Assembly (NCBI GenBank): GCA_017477185.1
Contig: JAFUXF010000038.1
Location: 1 to 39,174 of the forward strand
Reading direction: 5' to 3'
Length of the DNA: 39,174 nt
Origin: Alphaproteobacteria bacterium
Lineage (GTDB): Bacteria > Pseudomonadota > Alphaproteobacteria > RF32 > CAG-239
Part shown: positions 24,447 through 32,846 of the stretch, piece after piece
Layout of the letters: each line of letters opens with the position of its first letter
Numbering within the stretch: the stretch's first letter is position 1
Program-made: the position numbers and the translations under genes
The notes under the pieces: generated by a model
The model's database searches: none
What the model was told of the DNA's origin: nothing
What the model saw: the letters and a program-made list of their open reading frames with translations, nothing else

Positions 24447-24923
24447 TTATTTTAACAATCTTTGTTTTTCTCGATTCCAATCACGTTCTTTAATCGATTC
24501 TCTTTTATCATAAAGTTTTTTACCTCGTCCCAAACCAATCTCTAATTTAGCCAGCCCCTTTTCATTAAAAAATAATCGCATAGCAACGAGAGTTGCTCCT
24601 TTGCGTGAAAGCTCACCGATAATTTTGACAATTTCTTTGTGATTTAACAATAATTTTCGATCGCGCTTTTCTTGATGTGATTCGTATCCTTTATAAGTAT
24701 ACTCCGCAATAAACATGTTAGAGATAAAAAGCTCACCGCATTTCTCAATTCCGTAAGCATCTGTAATATTTGCGTGCCCCAGACGCAAAGATTTAACCTC
24801 AGTCCCAGTTAACTGCAAACCTGCAACAAATTTTTCCGTAATTTCATAATCAAAATGAGCTCGACGATTCTGAGCGATCAGACCATGTGATATAAAATCA
24901 GCACGGCAAACCTTTTTTACCAT
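24447..24923 (-). CDS. smpB: SsrA-binding protein SmpB
   Basis: Partner of tmRNA in rescue of stalled ribosomes. N-terminal NRRAHFDYEITEKFVAGLQLTGTEVKSLR and LFISNMFIAEY, LLLNHKEI, then the C-terminal LGRGKKLYDKRESIKERDWNREK tail that mimics mRNA in the A site. 158 residues, normal length. It begins five bases after the bactofilin stop, so it is the last gene of the M23-bactofilin-smpB operon. No ssrA gene is visible here. Confidence 0.95.
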   Translation of the reverse strand: MVKKVCRADFISHGLIAQNRRAHFDYEITEKFVAGLQLTGTEVKSLRLGHANITDAYGIEKCGELFISNMFIAEYTYKGYESHQEKRDRKLLLNHKEIVKIIGELSRKGATLVAMRLFFNEKGLAKLEIGLGRGKKLYDKRESIKERDWNREKQRLLK

Positions 24924-24928
24924 AAAAA

Positions 24929-25411
24929 CTACCCGACTTTCTTTTTTGAACGAGATTTTTCGAGGGAAACAACTTTTCCTTTTTCTTCGATATTTTCATG
25001 TACAGAGTCTGCCTGAGCGATAGCTGTAACTTTCGTGTTAGTACGCATACAATGCCCATCAATATAAGCACCTGGCTCAATTGCAATAGAGTTATGCGAA
25101 GCGTCTCCGATGAGTTTAGCTGTTTTGGAAACAAATAAATTATCTGCTGTAATACGACCTTTAACAATACCGTAAAGTTGCAAATCGCGAACTTTTGCAC
25201 TTCCGATCAAATTTCCTTTTAATCCAATAACAAGCTCAGAGCAAGTAACATCACCTTCAACACGCCCATCAATTTGCAAAATACCATCGGTTATAATATC
25301 CCCCTTAATTGTTGTCGAGGCACTGATAATTGTCGGGACAGGGATTGAATTATCATTTTTACTTAATTTGCGAGCAATTTTTAAATACAATAACCGTTTC
25401 CAATTTTTCAT
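24929..25411 (-). CDS. Bactofilin
   Basis: A 160-residue cytoskeletal protein that polymerises without nucleotides. The beta-helix core (about 28-125) shows repeated six-to-eight-residue turns: IKGDIITDGILQIDGRVEGDVTC, then LYGIVKGRITA. The tail is basic and disordered. Start follows AAGGAG. It lies directly downstream of an M23 peptidase gene, a pairing found in many bacteria where the bactofilin positions the peptidoglycan hydrolase to shape the cell. Confidence 0.93.
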   Translation of the reverse strand: MKNWKRLLYLKIARKLSKNDNSIPVPTIISASTTIKGDIITDGILQIDGRVEGDVTCSELVIGLKGNLIGSAKVRDLQLYGIVKGRITADNLFVSKTAKLIGDASHNSIAIEPGAYIDGHCMRTNTKVTAIAQADSVHENIEEKGKVVSLEKSRSKKKVG

Positions 25412-25422
25412 ATATTTTCTCC

Positions 25423-26634
25423 TTAAGAACGCTTTGCTTGTATAAAGGGCATCGGATTGACGCTGACACCATGGTAAAGAACTTCATAATGAAGATGCGG
25501 ACCGGTTGAGCGTCCAGTGCTACCAACTTCACCAATGACTTCATTATATCTTACGTTTTGTCCTTTTTTAACATAAATTTTATGGAGATGTGCATACTTT
25601 GTTGAAAAACCATTGCCATGATCAATTTCAACCAAGTTACCATAACCATTAACCACTTCAGCACGGATAACTTTACCGGGAGCTTTTGTCTCAATTTTGT
25701 TACCGGTTCGGCTGGCTAAATCAATACCTTTGTGATAGGCCTTGCTACCTCTGAAAGGATCATTTCTCGTGCCATAATGAGAAGTTACCCAATAACTCCA
25801 TACCGGTTTTCCGAGCGGAAGATGTTTAACAACTTCACGATAATATTCCAAATCATCAATGTTTTTATAAATCTGGGAAATCTTATCGATAGATTTTTTA
25901 TCGGTCAAACCTTCTTTTGCGGGAATATATAAACCACCTTTGCTTTCTTTTTTATTAGCCAAAGGATTAAAATATAATCCGTGCTTTTTTAAGGGAACAT
26001 TGATGCTATTAAAGGTATTTCGTAATTTATCAACTTCTTTGGAAGAAATTGCTCGCATTTTTTCAAAAACTTCTAATTGGACATTATTAATTTCCTGAAG
26101 TTTCTCTTCCATCTTATCTATTTGTTTTTTCAGTTCATCACGCTCAGAAACGACAACATCACGTTGCAATAAAACCTCGCTGATATCTTTTTTATTATCA
26201 AGCGTACCATCAATAACCAAATTTGTATTATTTGTAATAGTTTTGATTTTATCTTCAAAAACGGTGGCTTTTTTCTTATAATTTTCAATTTCATCATTAT
26301 TACGCTGTTTAGCATTGAGAATATGGTCAACATTTTCATGTAAGGCCATAAAATCGGCAATCAGATTAACATAAGCATTTTTAGCTATATCCAATTGCAT
26401 ATCTTTGCGACTGATAATTGAGCCTGATTTTGTATAAAAACGATAAGAATAAAAACTCCAACAAGCAATAGCTACAAAAAAGCACGTTAAAAAAACCTGC
26501 ATTTTTGATGAAATTCGAAGGACACGAGCCCGTCCGTTAGAGCGAAAAATAATTTCCTTTGGTGAAAACAAAGGCTTTTTTTCGCTGAAACAAGGCCGCT
26601 GTTTCGAATTTGTTTGTAAGTGTCTTTTCTTCAT
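25423..26634 (-). CDS. M23 (LytM) peptidoglycan endopeptidase, membrane-anchored
   Basis: A 403-residue protein: basic cytosolic start, one transmembrane helix (about 45-65), a long coiled coil (about 80-215) and a C-terminal LytM domain (about 285-395). Zinc ligands are present: HKGIDLA (H and D) and HLHYE; YGTRNDPF and VGSTGRSTGPH also fit. The catalytic domain should cut peptide cross-links in the periplasm. It is first in an operon with bactofilin and smpB. A hairpin-rich 129-base gap lies upstream. Confidence 0.93.
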   Translation of the reverse strand: MKKRHLQTNSKQRPCFSEKKPLFSPKEIIFRSNGRARVLRISSKMQVFLTCFFVAIACWSFYSYRFYTKSGSIISRKDMQLDIAKNAYVNLIADFMALHENVDHILNAKQRNNDEIENYKKKATVFEDKIKTITNNTNLVIDGTLDNKKDISEVLLQRDVVVSERDELKKQIDKMEEKLQEINNVQLEVFEKMRAISSKEVDKLRNTFNSINVPLKKHGLYFNPLANKKESKGGLYIPAKEGLTDKKSIDKISQIYKNIDDLEYYREVVKHLPLGKPVWSYWVTSHYGTRNDPFRGSKAYHKGIDLASRTGNKIETKAPGKVIRAEVVNGYGNLVEIDHGNGFSTKYAHLHKIYVKKGQNVRYNEVIGEVGSTGRSTGPHLHYEVLYHGVSVNPMPFIQAKRS

Positions 26635-26763
26635 ACTAACACGGCAAGCTTATCTAATGGCTTACCTTCCACTAATAAAACCCAACGTAAACATAAACTA
26701 AAACATCTAAAAAATACAGTGTTTTTTACAGGCTGTTGAAATGTGGTTATAATATATTGAAAT

Positions 26764-27084
26764 TTAATCAGAATTTTCATCAACGATAATGAATTCATCA
26801 TCTTGAACCAAATTCAAAACAGTTTTGGCTCTCTCATCAAGCAAATCTAAATCCAAAGATTCGGAAGACAATAGACGAACCTTATTTTCAAGATTGACGC
26901 GTTCATTATGGTATTTGGCCGCAACCTGTTTGGCATAGGCAATTTCTTTTGAAAGATATATATAATGCAACAATCCTCTATCTCCGTTTACCGTATAAAA
27001 ACCAAAATAAATACAAACCACCACAATAGCAATTTGCCACATCAAATTTTTAAATTTAGCCGGTAAATTTAAGAACATATTCAT
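26764..27084 (-). CDS. FtsB/DivIC-like septum formation protein
   Basis: A 106-residue bitopic membrane protein of the division complex. From the ATG at 27084: a transmembrane helix (about 14-32), then a coiled coil (about 45-85) with heptad-like leucines (VNLENKVRLLSSESLDLDLLDERAKTVLNL), and an acidic end. The RAKTVLN segment is typical of FtsB. The frame extends to a GTG at 27138; the ATG at 27084 has GGAG 11 bases upstream and gives the family length. It is not next to eno or pdhA, its usual neighbours in alphaproteobacteria. Confidence 0.75.
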   Translation of the reverse strand: MNMFLNLPAKFKNLMWQIAIVVVCIYFGFYTVNGDRGLLHYIYLSKEIAYAKQVAAKYHNERVNLENKVRLLSSESLDLDLLDERAKTVLNLVQDDEFIIVDENSD

Positions 27085-27188
27085 TGGGGTATGAACTCCA
27101 TGTAATAATTTAATTGCATAATTATACAAAGAGTGCACTATATTGTATTAAGATTTAGTTACGAAAACGGAAAAAGTCTTGATATTTT

Positions 27189-27217
27189 TTGACATCCAAA
27201 TTTAAGTGTGATAGTTT
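27189..27217 (+). promoter_or_regulatory. Promoter of the DUF1796 gene
   Basis: TTGACA at 27189-27194, 17 bases, TAGTTT at 27212-27217 (GATAGT at 27210 is an alternative). Confidence 0.45.
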
Positions 27218-27250
27218 GAAACAGAGTAAAACTAAATAAAGAGAAATAAT

Positions 27251-28018
27251 ATGTCTCAGAAAAAATATGATTTTATTATTCCGATAGGATGGGGGTGCCT
27301 GAATACCCACAATTTAAGATTAAATAAATTACAAAGAGAATCTTTACCTTTTGACTGGATTTGGTTTGAGGGAATACCTGTGGTTACTCATTATATTAAA
27401 ACCAAATTTTCTGAGTTTATGAAAAAAGAAAATTTGCTTTTTTTGCGCCATAACGGCGATGCCGATATTTATCGAGATATACATGACAAAAGTGAGTTTT
27501 GGCATGATTTTATGATAGGAGAAACATTTGAGAAAGCATATGATAGAAATTATCAAAAATATCAACGTCGTATCAGCCGACTTTTTTATCATATAAATCG
27601 TGCACATTCTGTTTTATGGGTCAGATATGTTCGTATTTTTCCTAATCAGGAAAAGACAGAAGAACAATTTATGTTTGAAAAAGAACAATTATCCGATGAG
27701 CAAGTTATTGAAGAATTTAGAGAATTACAAAATCTTTATCCGGAGAAAAAATTTAATCTTTTATTGATTTATACCTATAATGAGCCGCATCATAAACAAG
27801 AATATGATTTAACGCCGGATATTCATGTTTGTGAATTTTATAATGATGAGAGATTAGGGTGGAAAGGCAATGAACAGGTCATTGCCGAAATTTTGCAAAA
27901 CTATGATTTAACTTATTCCGCCAAGATATATTATGCCCTAAATACACTTTTTTTTAAAATTAAAAAATGTGTTTTAGGTTTGTTTTCTAAACAACGCTTT
28001 AAAAGCCAAAATGATTAG
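27251..28018 (+). CDS. DUF1796 putative papain-like cysteine peptidase
   Basis: A 255-residue cytosolic protein. The start PIGWGCLNTHNLRLNKLQRESLPFDWIWFEG matches the DUF1796 pattern in which a conserved Cys (C16) follows a Gly-rich strand and a PFDW motif comes about 20 residues later. The family is predicted to be cysteine peptidases or transferases and is often found with surface-polysaccharide genes. Other candidate active-site residues are H81 and the strand LLLIYTYN. A basic, aromatic C-terminal helix (YALNTLFFKIKKCVLGLF) may touch the membrane. Followed after six bases by a small membrane protein. Confidence 0.75.
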   Translation: MSQKKYDFIIPIGWGCLNTHNLRLNKLQRESLPFDWIWFEGIPVVTHYIKTKFSEFMKKENLLFLRHNGDADIYRDIHDKSEFWHDFMIGETFEKAYDRNYQKYQRRISRLFYHINRAHSVLWVRYVRIFPNQEKTEEQFMFEKEQLSDEQVIEEFRELQNLYPEKKFNLLLIYTYNEPHHKQEYDLTPDIHVCEFYNDERLGWKGNEQVIAEILQNYDLTYSAKIYYALNTLFFKIKKCVLGLFSKQRFKSQND

Positions 28019-28024
28019 GAGAAT

Positions 28025-28489
28025 ATGATGTGGATTTTATGGGGAATCATTTTTATCTTGAGTATTATTCTTATCAAACAGGTTATATTTAATCGAAGAA
28101 TAGCCGGCCTCTGCAATCTGTTTCGAGCGCAAAATTATGCCCATCAAGGAGAAAATCCGGCAATAGATGAAATTAATATCGGATACATATACGGATTAGC
28201 AAGGAGTTTAACCGCAAATATTACGAAAAGTAAAAAAATATTTTTTATGTTAGCAACAATGATATATGGTCGATCTCGGGCAAATCAGGCAATGATGGCA
28301 CTAATGGCATATAGTACGCAAGAGGAAGAGAGTAAAGAAGATTTTGTTTCTGCTGCTAATGCGGCTTTACAAGATGTTGCCAGTATGTCTGCTCTGGTTT
28401 CAAATTATGATCCGCTGAGTACAACTTCAACGACAAAAATACCCAATGGTTTGAGCCTGCTTTATGCTAAAAAACGCAAAAAAAAGTAA
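28025..28489 (+). CDS. Small membrane-anchored protein of unknown function
   Basis: 154 residues. An N-terminal transmembrane helix (about 2-20) is followed by a mainly helical, Met/Ala-rich domain and a basic C-terminus (KKRKKK). AGGAGAAT precedes two adjacent ATGs (28025, 28028). I do not recognise the family. It starts six bases after the DUF1796 gene, so the two are probably one transcript and may work together. Confidence 0.65.
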   Translation: MMWILWGIIFILSIILIKQVIFNRRIAGLCNLFRAQNYAHQGENPAIDEINIGYIYGLARSLTANITKSKKIFFMLATMIYGRSRANQAMMALMAYSTQEEESKEDFVSAANAALQDVASMSALVSNYDPLSTTSTTKIPNGLSLLYAKKRKKK

Positions 28490-28491
28490 AT

Positions 28492-29157
28492 CTAGTTTTG
28501 AGAAGTATGCGCTAACAGCCAATCCTTAAATTCTTCTACATCTTTAACTTCCGGAATCCAATTTAAATCTTCCGGTAAATCTGATGTAAATTCACAACGC
28601 ATCCGCACCGGATGAGCACCAACATTAATTGCGGCATATTGGTTATAAATACGGTCATCAACCAAAACGGTCTCATCAGCTTTTAAGCCATATTTTTCAA
28701 AGGAGTTTTTGAGCATATCTTCTTTTGCGGAATCATGCATAAATTTACCGTGTTGAACACATTCAATGGTCAGAAAATCAGTGACATCGGCGAGTAACGT
28801 GTTGAGGAGCTTTTTCTTGGTTTCGACATCAAAAGTGGCCGACATGGTAAATTGCCTATACCCCATGTCATGAAGTTCTTTCAAAACTTTAACAACATTT
28901 GGATATAAAGGACGATGGCTGAAAAAAGCATAATCGGCACAAAAATCTTTATCCATCTCAACACCGCGTGTCGGGTGTGTTTTAAGCTCCAAAGCACCGT
29001 ATTTTGGAGAAATCGGCAAGACTTTTGGTAAATCTTCCCATTTCATGTCTTTATAATCCGGCGCATATTTAGGATGTTGTGTTAAAAAATGAAAATAGGC
29101 ATAATTCAAATCTGCCAAAACCCCGTCAACGTCCCAAAAGATATTTTTAATAATCAT
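28492..29157 (-). CDS. HAD-superfamily phosphatase
   Basis: A 221-residue cytosolic hydrolase. Motif I is FWDVDGVLADL (D9, D11), motif II MSATFD, motif III Lys in the KED region (about 150), motif IV LVDDRIYN. A small helical cap lies between motifs I and II. This is the phosphoglycolate-phosphatase-like branch, but the substrate is not predictable. AAAGGAG precedes the ATG. It is divergent from pepT and convergent with the small membrane protein. Confidence 0.88.
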   Translation of the reverse strand: MIIKNIFWDVDGVLADLNYAYFHFLTQHPKYAPDYKDMKWEDLPKVLPISPKYGALELKTHPTRGVEMDKDFCADYAFFSHRPLYPNVVKVLKELHDMGYRQFTMSATFDVETKKKLLNTLLADVTDFLTIECVQHGKFMHDSAKEDMLKNSFEKYGLKADETVLVDDRIYNQYAAINVGAHPVRMRCEFTSDLPEDLNWIPEVKDVEEFKDWLLAHTSQN

Positions 29158-29200
29158 TTTTACTCTCCTTTAAGCTCCTGTGTAACACACAAAACGCCCT

Positions 29201-29229
29201 TTGACAATAACAAAAGAGCGAATTATATT
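29201..29229 (+). promoter_or_regulatory. Strong promoter of pepT-hydE
   Basis: TTGACA at 29201-29206, exactly 17 bases, TATATT at 29224-29229. The RNA would start near 29236, shortly before AAGGAG. Confidence 0.75.
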
Positions 29230-29253
29230 AAAAACAGGAAAAAGGAGAATAAT

Positions 29254-30513
29254 ATGATAAATGCCGACCGCTTAAAACAAACTTTTTTTGAATTGGTTAA
29301 ATATGATACAGGTTCTGATCCTGAAGCAACAAGCACGCCAAGCACGTCAAAACAGCTTGTTTTGGCAAAAGTATTGGTTGAAAAATTAAAAACTCTCGGT
29401 TTACTAAATGTTTCCTTAAATGAATACGGTATTGTCAGCGGAACACTTCCGGCAAATACAAAAAACAAAATTAAGATTGGTTTTATCGCGCACATGGACA
29501 CAAGTCCCGATGTGGCAACAGGTCCGGTTAAGCCGCAAAGCCATGATTACAAAAGAGGAGATATTACCTTAAAAAATAATGTCATCATCACGGCAGAAGA
29601 TTTGAAAAAATATAAAAATCATACCATTTTAACCTCAGACGGAACAACGTTACTCGGGGCAGATGATAAAGCCGGTGTGGCTGAAATTTTAGAGATGTTG
29701 CAAATCTTAAAAGACAATCCGTCAATCAAACACCCTGAATTAAAAATTGCATTTACGCCGGATGAGGAAGTCGGACGCGGGACGGAAAATTTTGATATAA
29801 AGGCATTTGGTGCCGATATTGCCTATACGGTTGACGGATCTGCACCGACCGATATCGATACCGAAACATTTAATGCGTTTAATCCGCAAATTACCATTAC
29901 GGGAATTCCTGTCCATACCGGCTATGCTTATCATAAAATGGTAAGTGCGATTGAGATTGCTAATCAGCTGATGAATGAGCTTCCTGTCGATGAAACACCC
30001 GCGCAAACAAAGGATAAAGAGGGATATTTTCATGTTTTGACAATCAGCGGCAGTCCTGAAAAAGTTAAGATGGATATGCTGGTGCGTGACTTTAACTATT
30101 CCAAAGCTCAAAAACGAATTGCTTTTCTGCACAGTATTTGTGAGGACTTGGAACGTCGTTACCCTAAAGCTGAAATTGAAATAAAGGATAACGAAAAATA
30201 TCATAACATGAACGAAAAATTTGCCGCTTTTCCGGAGATGATAGAATTAACCAAGCAAGCCGTTAAAATGACCGGATTAAAACCGAAGGAGACATTTGTC
30301 CGGGGCGGAACAGACGGCGCGGAATTGACTTTGCGCGGCTTATTAACTCCTAACCTCGGTGCCGGCGGCGAAAATTTCCATGCCTTAAATGAATTTGTAT
30401 CACTGGAAGTGATGACACAATGCACACAAAATCTGCTGAATATTATTCAGGTATGGAATGAACAAGCATTACAGTTAACTGCTAAAATAAAGAATATTTC
30501 TCCATGTCGTTAG
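29254..30513 (+). CDS. pepT: Peptidase T (tripeptide aminopeptidase)
   Basis: A 419-residue dizinc M20 peptidase that removes N-terminal residues from tripeptides. Metal and catalytic motifs: AHMDTSPD (H80, D82), GADDKAG, TPDEEVG and the late RGGTDGAEL. The start at 29254 follows AAGGAG; an in-frame upstream extension to 29089 would lie across the promoter and inside the divergent gene. The C-terminus has about 10 residues beyond the family's usual end, which overlap the start of hydE by 10 bases. Confidence 0.93.
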   Translation: MINADRLKQTFFELVKYDTGSDPEATSTPSTSKQLVLAKVLVEKLKTLGLLNVSLNEYGIVSGTLPANTKNKIKIGFIAHMDTSPDVATGPVKPQSHDYKRGDITLKNNVIITAEDLKKYKNHTILTSDGTTLLGADDKAGVAEILEMLQILKDNPSIKHPELKIAFTPDEEVGRGTENFDIKAFGADIAYTVDGSAPTDIDTETFNAFNPQITITGIPVHTGYAYHKMVSAIEIANQLMNELPVDETPAQTKDKEGYFHVLTISGSPEKVKMDMLVRDFNYSKAQKRIAFLHSICEDLERRYPKAEIEIKDNEKYHNMNEKFAAFPEMIELTKQAVKMTGLKPKETFVRGGTDGAELTLRGLLTPNLGAGGENFHALNEFVSLEVMTQCTQNLLNIIQVWNEQALQLTAKIKNISPCR

Positions 30514-31490
30514 ATAAGCAAAAAATTGTAGAATTACTCACAACAGAAGAGGCTGAAGCGTTGTATCAACAGGCCGATAAAGTGCGTCATGATACCCTCG
30601 GAGATGCCGTCCATCTGCGTGGTTTGATAGAATTTTCAAATATTTGTCGGAACAATTGCTTATATTGCGGGATTCGTAAAGGAAACCCTCATGTCTCGCG
30701 TTATCACATGAGCGAAGAGGAGTTGGTAGATACGGCAAGAAAAGCGGCTAATATCGGCTTTAAAACGATTGTGATGCAATCGGGAGAAGATATGTTTTAT
30801 ACGGCAGATAAAATGTGCCGCATTATTGAACAAATCAAAAAATTTGATGTTGCCGTTACGCTGAGTATCGGTGAGAGAACCTACGAGGAATATAAGGCTT
30901 TTAGAGAGGCAGGCGCTGACCGCTATTTAATGCGGATTGAAACAACGGATAAAGATTTATATCACAAACTTAATCCGAATATGAGTTGGCAACATCGCCA
31001 TGATTGCCTGTTGATGATAAAAGAATTAGGCTATGAACTGGGATCCGGCATTATGGTCGGTCAACCCGAGCAAACAATAGATTCGATAGCTGATGATTTG
31101 CTTTACTTAAAAGAAATCGGAGTTGATATGGCCGGTATCGGACCGTTTATTCCGCATCCGCAAACCCCGCTGGCAAAAGAGAAGGGCGGAACGTTGGAAC
31201 TCGGGCTAAGAACAATGGCGGTGATGCGTTTGTTAATGCCTGATATTAACATTCCGGCAACGACAGCGATGGAAAGTTTACACCCTCAGGGGAGGATTAA
31301 GGCTCTGCAAGCCGGAGCCAATGTTGTTATGCCTAATGTGACAGAAGGGGAATACCGCCGATTTTATGAACTTTACCCCAATAAAATTTGCGTGAACGAT
31401 ACACCACTGCATTGTAAGAGTTGCATAGGCTTAAAAATTATGAGTATCGGTCGTACTATCGGAGAAGGATACGGCAGTCATAAAAAATAA
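30504..31490 (+). CDS. hydE: [FeFe]-hydrogenase maturase HydE (radical SAM)
   Basis: A 328-residue radical-SAM enzyme that, with HydF and HydG, builds the H-cluster of [FeFe] hydrogenases. The cluster motif C48-x3-C52-x2-C55 sits in IEFSNICRNNCLYCG, which with TIVMQSGED, VTLSIGE, GIGPFIPHPQTPLA and NIPATTAM follows HydE closely. BioB and PylB have a related fold but lack several of these. Its start overlaps pepT by 10 bases with no clear ribosome-binding site, so coupling is likely. HydF, HydG and the hydrogenase are not in the window. Confidence 0.9.
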   Translation: MSLDKQKIVELLTTEEAEALYQQADKVRHDTLGDAVHLRGLIEFSNICRNNCLYCGIRKGNPHVSRYHMSEEELVDTARKAANIGFKTIVMQSGEDMFYTADKMCRIIEQIKKFDVAVTLSIGERTYEEYKAFREAGADRYLMRIETTDKDLYHKLNPNMSWQHRHDCLLMIKELGYELGSGIMVGQPEQTIDSIADDLLYLKEIGVDMAGIGPFIPHPQTPLAKEKGGTLELGLRTMAVMRLLMPDINIPATTAMESLHPQGRIKALQAGANVVMPNVTEGEYRRFYELYPNKICVNDTPLHCKSCIGLKIMSIGRTIGEGYGSHKK

Positions 31491-31501
31491 GATAATGACT
31501 G

Positions 31502-31529
31502 TTGACTTTCTTTTATATAAATCTATTAT
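31502..31529 (+). promoter_or_regulatory. Promoter of the MliC-like gene
   Basis: TTGACT at 31502-31507, 16 bases, TATTAT at 31524-31529, about 60 bases before the ATG. Confidence 0.55.
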
Positions 31530-31589
31530 ATAAAGCTGTATAACAAATTCACAATATTGTTTAATGTAGAAATATATGAAGGAGGAAAT

Positions 31590-31889
31590 ATGCGTTTAGG
31601 TTTAACTTTGGGTGTACTTTTATTAGCCGGTTGTTCACATGTTGTTAATGTAGATGAGACTATCGAATATAAGTGCGGTGAACAGGTCGTTACAGCTGAA
31701 TATCTCGATGATGAATCAGTTGTTTTGAAAATGAACGGTAAAAACACTGTATTGAGCAAATCAGCAACCGATAAAGGTGAACGTTTTGATAATTCTGATT
31801 CTCATATGACACTTGTTAAAAAAGACGGTAATGTTTATTTGAGCGTAGAAGGTAAAATTTATCCGATGTGTTTGGAAATAGAGAGATAA
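31590..31889 (+). CDS. MliC-like lysozyme-inhibitor lipoprotein
   Basis: A 99-residue outer-envelope lipoprotein. The start at 31590 (MRLGLTLGVLLLAGC) follows AAGGAGG and gives a lipobox LAGC with Cys15; an in-frame upstream start would spoil the signal peptide. The mature part follows the MliC plan: YKCGEQVVTAEY, a hydrophobic strand pair, LSKSATDKGERF and a closing Cys strand (YPMCLEI). MliC proteins block host C-type lysozyme, which fits a host-associated life. Monocistronic, with its own promoter and terminator. Confidence 0.75.
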   Translation: MRLGLTLGVLLLAGCSHVVNVDETIEYKCGEQVVTAEYLDDESVVLKMNGKNTVLSKSATDKGERFDNSDSHMTLVKKDGNVYLSVEGKIYPMCLEIER

Positions 31890-31910
31890 TTTAATTTCTT
31901 TATTTTAAGA

Positions 31911-31944
31911 AGAGCCCTCGATATAGCTATCGAGGGCTTTTTTG
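31911..31944 (+). terminator. Terminator of the MliC-like gene
   Basis: 11-bp perfect stem AGCCCTCGATA (31913-31923) with TATCGAGGGCT (31928-31938), loop TAGC, then Ts. Confidence 0.93.
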
Positions 31945-31962
31945 AAATTCTTAAAATTAAAG

Positions 31963-31991
31963 TTGATTTTTTGTCTAAAGGTTGATATAGT
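31963..31991 (+). promoter_or_regulatory. Promoter of the TIM-barrel gene
   Basis: TTGATT at 31963-31968, 17 bases, TATAGT at 31986-31991; RNA start about 32 bases before the ATG. Confidence 0.6.
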
Positions 31992-32029
31992 GCGAGTGTT
32001 AATTTTATTATTAATTTAAACTATTAAAT

Positions 32030-32785
32030 ATGGAGCAAAAATTAAAATTTGTAACATGTTCGGGAGCTAATGAGTTTACCGACATTGTGAAAATGGTCGC
32101 TTTAAGCGAAAAATTTCCGGTTATTGAGTGGGGCATTCAGGTTTCCGGCAAAAAATGCGGTTCTGACAGCCCTCGACTGGCATGGATTCAGCGATTGCAT
32201 CATTGTTTGCAGACCGACAACCAGATGATTCAATTAGCATTGCACATCAATGCCGATTGGGTGGATGATTTTGACACGGAAAGAGTATCACCTGAATTAC
32301 ACATGTTGCTCCGAATGAGAGATGTCAAAGGCGAACCTTTTTTTCAGCGTATTCAGCTGAATTTCAAAATTGGCAGAGATAAAACGCCGAACAATCAGCT
32401 GTTATTGCAAAGAATAAAGCAATATGGGCAAAATCGCCGTTTCATCTTATCTTACAATGAGGAAAATAGAGCATTTATTCATTTGCTATACCGTAATGGC
32501 TTACGAAATTTTGATGTGCTTTACGATTCGTCTCATGGTGAGGGCGTTTCCACTCAAGAGTGGAAAGAACCTGCATTCTATGATGAGAATGTTCTTCAAG
32601 GTTACGCCGGAGGATTATCTCCTGAAAATGTGGCAAAAGCTGTTATCAAAATCAAAGAAGCTGTTCCGAGTGATCGTGCGTTTTACATTGATGCCGAAGG
32701 TCGGCTTAAAGGGGATGATAAGCACCTTTCGCTCACAAAATGTGAGCAGTATCTTGAAAATGCTCTGCAAGCAATTGCGCTTTGA
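32030..32785 (+). CDS. Predicted TIM-barrel protein, resembling phosphoribosylanthranilate isomerase
   Basis: 251 residues, no signal peptide or membrane segment. The C-terminal half has GYAGGLSPENVAKAV, like the phosphate-binding GGLxPENV loop of TrpF, and FYIDAEGRLKG, in the place of the final barrel strand; LYDSSHGEGV precedes them. The TrpF N-terminal KICG motif is not visible (here VTCSGANE), so the reaction is probably different. No other trp genes are nearby. The ATG lacks a ribosome-binding site. It stands alone between two terminators. Confidence 0.6.
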   Translation: MEQKLKFVTCSGANEFTDIVKMVALSEKFPVIEWGIQVSGKKCGSDSPRLAWIQRLHHCLQTDNQMIQLALHINADWVDDFDTERVSPELHMLLRMRDVKGEPFFQRIQLNFKIGRDKTPNNQLLLQRIKQYGQNRRFILSYNEENRAFIHLLYRNGLRNFDVLYDSSHGEGVSTQEWKEPAFYDENVLQGYAGGLSPENVAKAVIKIKEAVPSDRAFYIDAEGRLKGDDKHLSLTKCEQYLENALQAIAL

Positions 32786-32802
32786 TGCGAATCTAGCTCA
32801 TA

Positions 32803-32832
32803 AAAAAACGCCTCAAATGAGGCGTTTTTTTA
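32803..32832. terminator. Bidirectional terminator
   Basis: Stem CGCCTC/GAGGCG flanked by AAAAAA and TTTTTTT, between the TIM-barrel gene and the convergent lipoprotein gene. Confidence 0.92.
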
Positions 32833-32846
32833 TACAAATTTTTAAT

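Noticed and set aside
30504..31490. Biotin synthase (BioB) or PylB instead of HydE
   Set aside because: The conserved segments around the cluster motif, QSGED, GPFIPHPQTPLA and NIPATTAM match HydE, and no biotin or pyrrolysine genes are near.
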